From positions 62,001 through 126,000 of the forward strand of contig CAXYYC010000002.1 of the NCBI GenBank assembly GCA_964293815.1: a stretch of 64,000 bases of DNA, given 5' to 3'. The DNA comes from CTSOIL-112 sp964293815. Its GTDB lineage: Bacteria; Pseudomonadota; Gammaproteobacteria; Burkholderiales; Burkholderiaceae. Below are positions 60,253 through 64,000 of this stretch, in pieces (position 1 is the first letter of the stretch; the number at the start of each line of letters is the position of its first letter). A program made the position numbers and the translations under genes. Under the pieces are notes generated by a model, which was given only the letters and a program-made list of their open reading frames with translations, was not told the DNA's origin and searched no databases.

Positions 60253-60691
60253 AAAAACTCTCTTACTTAAAATCGTGAATGAATCCAGACGCCTGAATGT
60301 TTTGCCCCAAAATCATTGGTGCGATTGCGCGATTGTACGAATACGAAAACACAACACGCGGCGGGCGAAACGACGTCCATCAAACATCATTTTACTTGAT
60401 TTTGCCCCGTACTCCTAAAAAAGTAGGTTGATGCGTTTTGTAACGCCCAAACGATTCACTCAATTCAGTCCTTATTCGTGGCATTAGGCAGAGTATGTGC
60501 GTCTTCCTGCGGCATTTGGACGAGATCGGCGAGGCTCAAATGCGCAGAATCATTCAAAAGCACACAGCAACAGTGCTAAAATGGCGAGTTAAATTTTCTG
60601 AGATTCGGGATTATTTTCATTAATTTTTTTCTATATCCAACCGAGTGGACGTATTTTTTAGTCCATTTTTTATGTTCTTAATCAATTTATC
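60253..60691. other. 439-bp intergenic region between psd and the NSS transporter
   Basis: No gene, tRNA or strong terminator is visible. A stem GCATTTG / CAAATGC (around 60513-60543), TAAAAT after CAGTGC (near 60577) as a possible -10, and a TGGAC / GTCCA stem followed by T6 just before the transporter start are the only noticeable features. The second half is AT-rich and may hold the transporter promoter and leader. Confidence 0.4.
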
Positions 60692-62056
60692 ATGAGTCAA
60701 ACACAACAAAATTCAACACAGCGCAGCGGTTTTTCTTCCGGTTTCGGCGTTTTGGCCGCAACTTTAGGCTCGGCAGTCGGTCTGGGCAATATTTGGATGT
60801 TCCCCTACCAAACCGGAGCAGGTGGCGGCGCGGGATTCCTGCTGATTTATTTGCTCGCCACTTTGCTGGTCGGTCTACCGCTGATGATTACCGAAATCAG
60901 TCTCGGGCGCACCACGCGCACCGATCCCGTGAATGTCTATCGCACGATTGCGCCGAAAGGCCACTGGTGGCTGATCGGTTTCGCGGGTATGGTCGCCGCA
61001 TTGTTGATTATGTCGTTTTACTCGGTCGTGGTCGGCTGGGTCTTCACCTATGTGGGTAAAGGTTTGACCGGCACGCTGCTGTCCGATGACAAAAATCATT
61101 TGGCTGAAGCATTCGGCGGCATGGTCGGTAATCCAATGACATCATTGCTGATGCAGTGGTTGGTGCTGTTGGTGGTCGGCGGGATTTTGCTGATGGGCGT
61201 GACCAAGGGTATTGAGGCCGTGACCAAAAGACTGATGCCGTTGCTGTTCATTCTGTTGATGATCGTGGCGCTGACCAGTTTGAGTTTGCCGAACGCGATG
61301 GCCGGTGTGAAATTTTTGTTCCTGCCGGATTGGAGCAAAATCAATGCCACAGTCATCTTTACCGCGCTGGGATTGGCGTTTTTTAAACTCTCGCTCGGTA
61401 TCGGCTCGATGATGATTTATGGCAGTTACTTTCGCTCGGAGCAAAACATTCCGAAAACTGCGCTGACCGTCATGTTGGCCGATTTGACCGTGTCGTTATT
61501 GGCCGGTCTGGCGATTTTTCCTGCGGTTTTCGCTTTTGGCTTTAATCCCGCAGGCGGCCCAAGCCTGCTGTTCAAAACCATTCCAGCGGTATTCGTGCAC
61601 ATGCCGCTCGGTCAAATCCTTGGCGCGGTATTTTTCATCCTGACTGCGATGGCGGCCATCGGCGCGATGCTCTCCATCGTCGAGGTTCCTGTTGCGGTAT
61701 TGCACGAGCGTCTGAACTGGGCGCGCAGTCGCGCGATTTTGGTGGTGATGTTGGTGCTGTTGGTACTGGGCGGACTGTGCGCATTGTCAAACAGCACCTT
61801 GGCCAATGTCACCTTATTTGACAAAAATATTTTCGATGCATTTGACTTTTTGGCCAGTAAACTAATGATGCCGTTGTGTGGTCTGGCGACCTGTGTATTT
61901 GTCGCTCTGCACTGGCGCAAGGTTGAGTTTATCCAAGCGATCAGCAATAACGGCTCGCTGGATAATCAAGCTTTACTCAATAAGCTGTACTTTGTCGTGA
62001 CCAAAGTCTCGCCGGTATTGATCGCGGTGATTTTGATTTATGGTTTATTGCCATAA
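60692..62056 (+). CDS. Sodium-dependent transporter of the NSS family
   Basis: A 454-residue NSS (neurotransmitter:sodium symporter) protein. TM1 carries the Na+/substrate motif GSAVGLGNIWMFPYQTGAGGGAGFLLIYLL, as in LeuT/MhsT. Eleven or twelve helices are visible. Bacterial members import amino acids with Na+; substrate is unknown here. It is a single gene and ends before a terminator. The start lacks a clear Shine-Dalgarno. Confidence 0.93.
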   Translation: MSQTQQNSTQRSGFSSGFGVLAATLGSAVGLGNIWMFPYQTGAGGGAGFLLIYLLATLLVGLPLMITEISLGRTTRTDPVNVYRTIAPKGHWWLIGFAGMVAALLIMSFYSVVVGWVFTYVGKGLTGTLLSDDKNHLAEAFGGMVGNPMTSLLMQWLVLLVVGGILLMGVTKGIEAVTKRLMPLLFILLMIVALTSLSLPNAMAGVKFLFLPDWSKINATVIFTALGLAFFKLSLGIGSMMIYGSYFRSEQNIPKTALTVMLADLTVSLLAGLAIFPAVFAFGFNPAGGPSLLFKTIPAVFVHMPLGQILGAVFFILTAMAAIGAMLSIVEVPVAVLHERLNWARSRAILVVMLVLLVLGGLCALSNSTLANVTLFDKNIFDAFDFLASKLMMPLCGLATCVFVALHWRKVEFIQAISNNGSLDNQALLNKLYFVVTKVSPVLIAVILIYGLLP

Positions 62057-62092
62057 ACTTTAGCCACGCACTAAGTTATTGATTCAAAAAAG

Positions 62093-62119
62093 AAAGAGGT
62101 GATGATCGATCACCTCTTT
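62093..62119. terminator. Terminator after the NSS transporter gene
   Basis: AAAGAGGTGAT / ATCACCTCTTT with a 5-nt loop followed by TGTTTG lies about 37 bp after the stop. The stem is perfect. Confidence 0.87.
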
Positions 62120-62239
62120 TGTTTGATCGTTTACAGGTCAAACATGACATTATTTGCTATTTCTCTCTGCTTTTGCGCGTTATACTAAAATAGCCAAAAG
62201 GGTTTTTGGCATGTTTCAATAACCGAAAGGAGACTTAAA

Positions 62240-63340
62240 ATGGCTAATATGATGAAAGCAGCTGCATTTTTAGGCAAAGGTCGGATTGAAATTGTTGAGA
62301 AAAAAATCCCCGATGTCGGCCCCAACGATGCCTTGATACGCATCACAACCACCACCATTTGCGGCACAGACGTGCATATTTTAAAAGGTGAATATCCAGT
62401 CAAAGAAGGTCTGACCATCGGTCATGAGCCGGTCGGGATCATCGAAAAACTGGGGAGCAATGTCAAAGGGTATCAAGAAGGGCAACGCGTCATCGCTGGC
62501 GCGATTTGCCCGAGCTTTACCTCCTACGCCTGTCAGGACGGCTATCCGTCGCAAGATGGCTCGTACATCATGGACGAGGACGGCAAATGCTCCTGCCACG
62601 GTTACAAAGCCACAGCTGGGTGGCGTTTCGGCAATATCATTGATGGTACGCAGGCCGAATACGCGCTCGTTCCCGATGCGCAGGCCAACCTCGCGCCGAT
62701 TCCTGACGGTTTGACCGACGAGCAAGTATTGATGTGCCCTGACATCATGTCCACCGGCTTTAAAGGTGCAGAAAACGCGAATATTCAAATCGGCGACATC
62801 GTCGTTATTTTCGCCCAAGGTCCGATTGGCCTATGCGCCACCGCAGGCGCGAAACTCAAAGGCGCCAGCCTCATCATCACCGTGGACGGCAATGACGAAC
62901 GTTTGGCCATTTCGAAAAAAATGGGTGCAGACGTCACGCTCAATTTCCGCAATGTCGACGTGGTCGATGAAGTCATGAAAATCACCAACGGGCGCGGCGC
63001 AGATGCCAGCATTGAAGCGTTGGGCACGCAATTAACCTTCCAACAAGCGCTACGCGTGCTCAAACCGGGCGGCACACTCTCCAGCCTCGGCGTATATTCG
63101 GAAGACTTGACCATCCCGATCAGCGCATTCGCCGCCGGTCTGGGCGATCATAAGATCAATACGGCGCTATGTCCGGGCGGGAAAGAACGGATGCGCCGCT
63201 TGCTCAGCGTGGTGGAATCCGGCCGCGTCGATTTGGGCGTATTGGTCACACATGAGTACAAACTCGATGACATTGTCGAAGCCTACGATTTATTCGCTAA
63301 CCAGCGCGATGGCGTGCTGAAAATCGCGATTAAACCGTAA
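62240..63340 (+). CDS. Zinc-dependent medium-chain alcohol dehydrogenase
   Basis: A 366-residue MDR alcohol dehydrogenase. Catalytic-zinc ligands are Cys in TTTICGTDVHI and His-Glu in IGHEPVGIIEKLG, and the Rossmann region is VVIFAQGPIGLCATAGAKLKGAS. The lobe that normally holds the four Cys of structural zinc is instead the Cys-poor FTSYACQDGYPSQDGS...GKCSCHGYK. This resembles the secondary-alcohol (isopropanol) dehydrogenase subgroup with a modified loop. AAAGGAG precedes ATG 62240. It is a single gene between terminators. The substrate is unknown. Confidence 0.92.
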   Translation: MANMMKAAAFLGKGRIEIVEKKIPDVGPNDALIRITTTTICGTDVHILKGEYPVKEGLTIGHEPVGIIEKLGSNVKGYQEGQRVIAGAICPSFTSYACQDGYPSQDGSYIMDEDGKCSCHGYKATAGWRFGNIIDGTQAEYALVPDAQANLAPIPDGLTDEQVLMCPDIMSTGFKGAENANIQIGDIVVIFAQGPIGLCATAGAKLKGASLIITVDGNDERLAISKKMGADVTLNFRNVDVVDEVMKITNGRGADASIEALGTQLTFQQALRVLKPGGTLSSLGVYSEDLTIPISAFAAGLGDHKINTALCPGGKERMRRLLSVVESGRVDLGVLVTHEYKLDDIVEAYDLFANQRDGVLKIAIKP

Positions 63341-63355
63341 CGGTGGTTCACATAT

Positions 63356-63390
63356 AAAAAGCGCATGATGAGATATTCATGCGCTTTTTT
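63356..63390. terminator. Bidirectional terminator after the Zn alcohol dehydrogenase
   Basis: GCGCATGA / TCATGCGC with an 8-nt loop, flanked by A5 and T6, lies 20 bp after the stop. It also ends minus-strand transcription from the two small DUF genes. Confidence 0.9.
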
Positions 63391-63411
63391 CTACAATACG
63401 TTACTTTACAA

Positions 63412-63603
63412 TCACTCAGAAGTTTTACCCTCTGTCGCCGACAACTCCCACTCCAGCCAATCATCACCAAACAACTCCACAGGATGCGGCGTGCGCTCCG
63501 AACCATTGCCACAGGCCAACGCGTCTTTCGAGCACAATTTATCGCAGCCCCAGCAGATACGTTCGGGATATTTGGGATGCGACGGAAGCGGTTTTCTACT
63601 CAT
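63412..63603 (-). CDS. DUF3079 family protein
   Basis: A 63-residue protein with HPKYPERICWGCDKLCSKDALACGNGSERTPHP and FGDDWLEWE, the whole DUF3079 signature. Four cysteines probably bind a metal. Function unknown. It lies 13 bp after a DUF6868 gene on the same strand. Confidence 0.85.
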   Translation of the reverse strand: MSRKPLPSHPKYPERICWGCDKLCSKDALACGNGSERTPHPVELFGDDWLEWELSATEGKTSE

Positions 63604-63616
63604 GATTTTAAAAAAT

Positions 63617-63862
63617 TCAGTCTTTCAATGCGAGTAATGCCAAATATGGAATGAGATTGAACAATAAAACGCCCACTTTGTACACGGCCATCGCAGCATA
63701 GTGAATTGCATCAAAACGCGTTTCACTTAAAGCAAACCAGCGCCGATGTAGTTTGAATAACCCATCGTGCCAGTATGTGAATGCGATAAACCACACCAGC
63801 AAGACCGTATAATTAAACGCGAGGTTGTACAGTAGAAATTGTCGCATCAGTTCTCTGTCCAT
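63617..63862 (-). CDS. DUF6868-like small membrane protein
   Basis: An 81-residue protein with two hydrophobic segments (LAFNYTVLLVWFIAFTYW, YKVGVLLFNLIPYLALLAL). The loop LHRRWFALSETRFDAIHYAAMA matches the DUF6868 pattern from memory. ATG 63862 has GGGGGAC upstream; ATG 63874 is an alternative. Likely an inner-membrane protein of unknown role. Confidence 0.75.
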   Translation of the reverse strand: MDRELMRQFLLYNLAFNYTVLLVWFIAFTYWHDGLFKLHRRWFALSETRFDAIHYAAMAVYKVGVLLFNLIPYLALLALKD

Positions 63863-64000
63863 TTCGTCCCCCATTCGATGAGTGATGCGCCGTCAAAAGA
63901 ATAAGCACAAAGCGCACAAAATACATCACAGCCATTGAGTAGATTGAACCGTAGTCAATCCACGCATCATCTCATTATTCACACTGCCATTACTTCGCGC

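Noticed and set aside
62200..62225. Sigma-54 promoter (TTGGCAT) before the Zn alcohol dehydrogenase
   Set aside because: The -24 part resembles GG, but no GC appears at the -12 spacing, and a TATACT lies nearby.

Overview
The window is a 64 kb piece of a chromosome at roughly 50% GC. Gene content and order point to a betaproteobacterium, most likely of the Burkholderiales. The supporting blocks are rph / yicC-gmk-rpoZ-spoT-rnfB-like, pilB-pilC-pilD-coaE-zapD-yacG, obgE-proB, zapB-like/zapA/coaBC, mutL/ispB, lnt with rluD/pgeF, and psd-pssA. I saw no rRNA, tRNA, CRISPR array, transposase or prophage. Most of the window is housekeeping, with several short accessory insertions.

Layout. 1-3.6 kb: C2/C1 oxidation cluster (aldehyde dehydrogenase cut by the window edge, Fe-type alcohol dehydrogenase, DUF779 protein, group III truncated globin). 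3.6-7.1 kb: obgE-proB-tadA-cysteine hydrolase operon on the minus strand. 7.3-10.5 kb: an MFS transporter and a Neisseria-type amylosucrase, sitting between obgE and its usual partners rplU-rpmA (10.7-11.3 kb). 11.6-14.7 kb: hemN and a TPR/O-GlcNAc-transferase-like protein. 14.6-19.0 kb: a vitamin B12 uptake operon (btuB-btuC-btuD) behind a cobalamin riboswitch and a large, hierarchically palindromic leader. 19.2-22.7 kb: zapB-like, zapA, coaBC, a roxA-type hydroxylase and a repeat lipoprotein. 22.7-27.9 kb: type IV pilus assembly with coaE, zapD and yacG. 28-41.6 kb: corC-like, ispB, mutL, folP, glmM, DUF2062, DUF445, lnt, pgeF, rluD, bamD. 41.6-47.8 kb: an accessory zone (hydrolase, GFA, VOC, GlxA-type regulator, DMT exporter, DJ-1/PfpI, isochorismatase-like, cupin, secreted protein). 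48-51.6 kb: metY, YbaK-like, dctA. 51.7-57.4 kb: the rph / yicC-to-rnfB block. 57.5-64 kb: AT-rich lipoprotein, HD hydrolase, pssA, psd, NSS transporter, Zn alcohol dehydrogenase and two small DUF proteins.

The most unusual material is non-coding. (1) A palindromic element with GGAAACA...TGTTTCC-type ends occurs three times, always in front of a gene. Two copies bracket the cobalamin riboswitch of btuB, one of them expanded to a 272-nt nested palindrome; the third is in the folP leader. (2) Two kinds of GTAG-headed REP palindrome are present, one as an inverted pair (REPIN). (3) A 22-bp hairpin sequence occurs as two inverted copies flanking a dRS3-like degenerate repeat after metY. Other points are 12-bp in-frame minisatellites in proB and psd, a three-times-repeated 33-bp unit in a lipoprotein gene, overlapping divergent start codons of rluD and bamD, and an unusually short PilB. 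All assignments come from reading the sequence and family knowledge; no searches were run.
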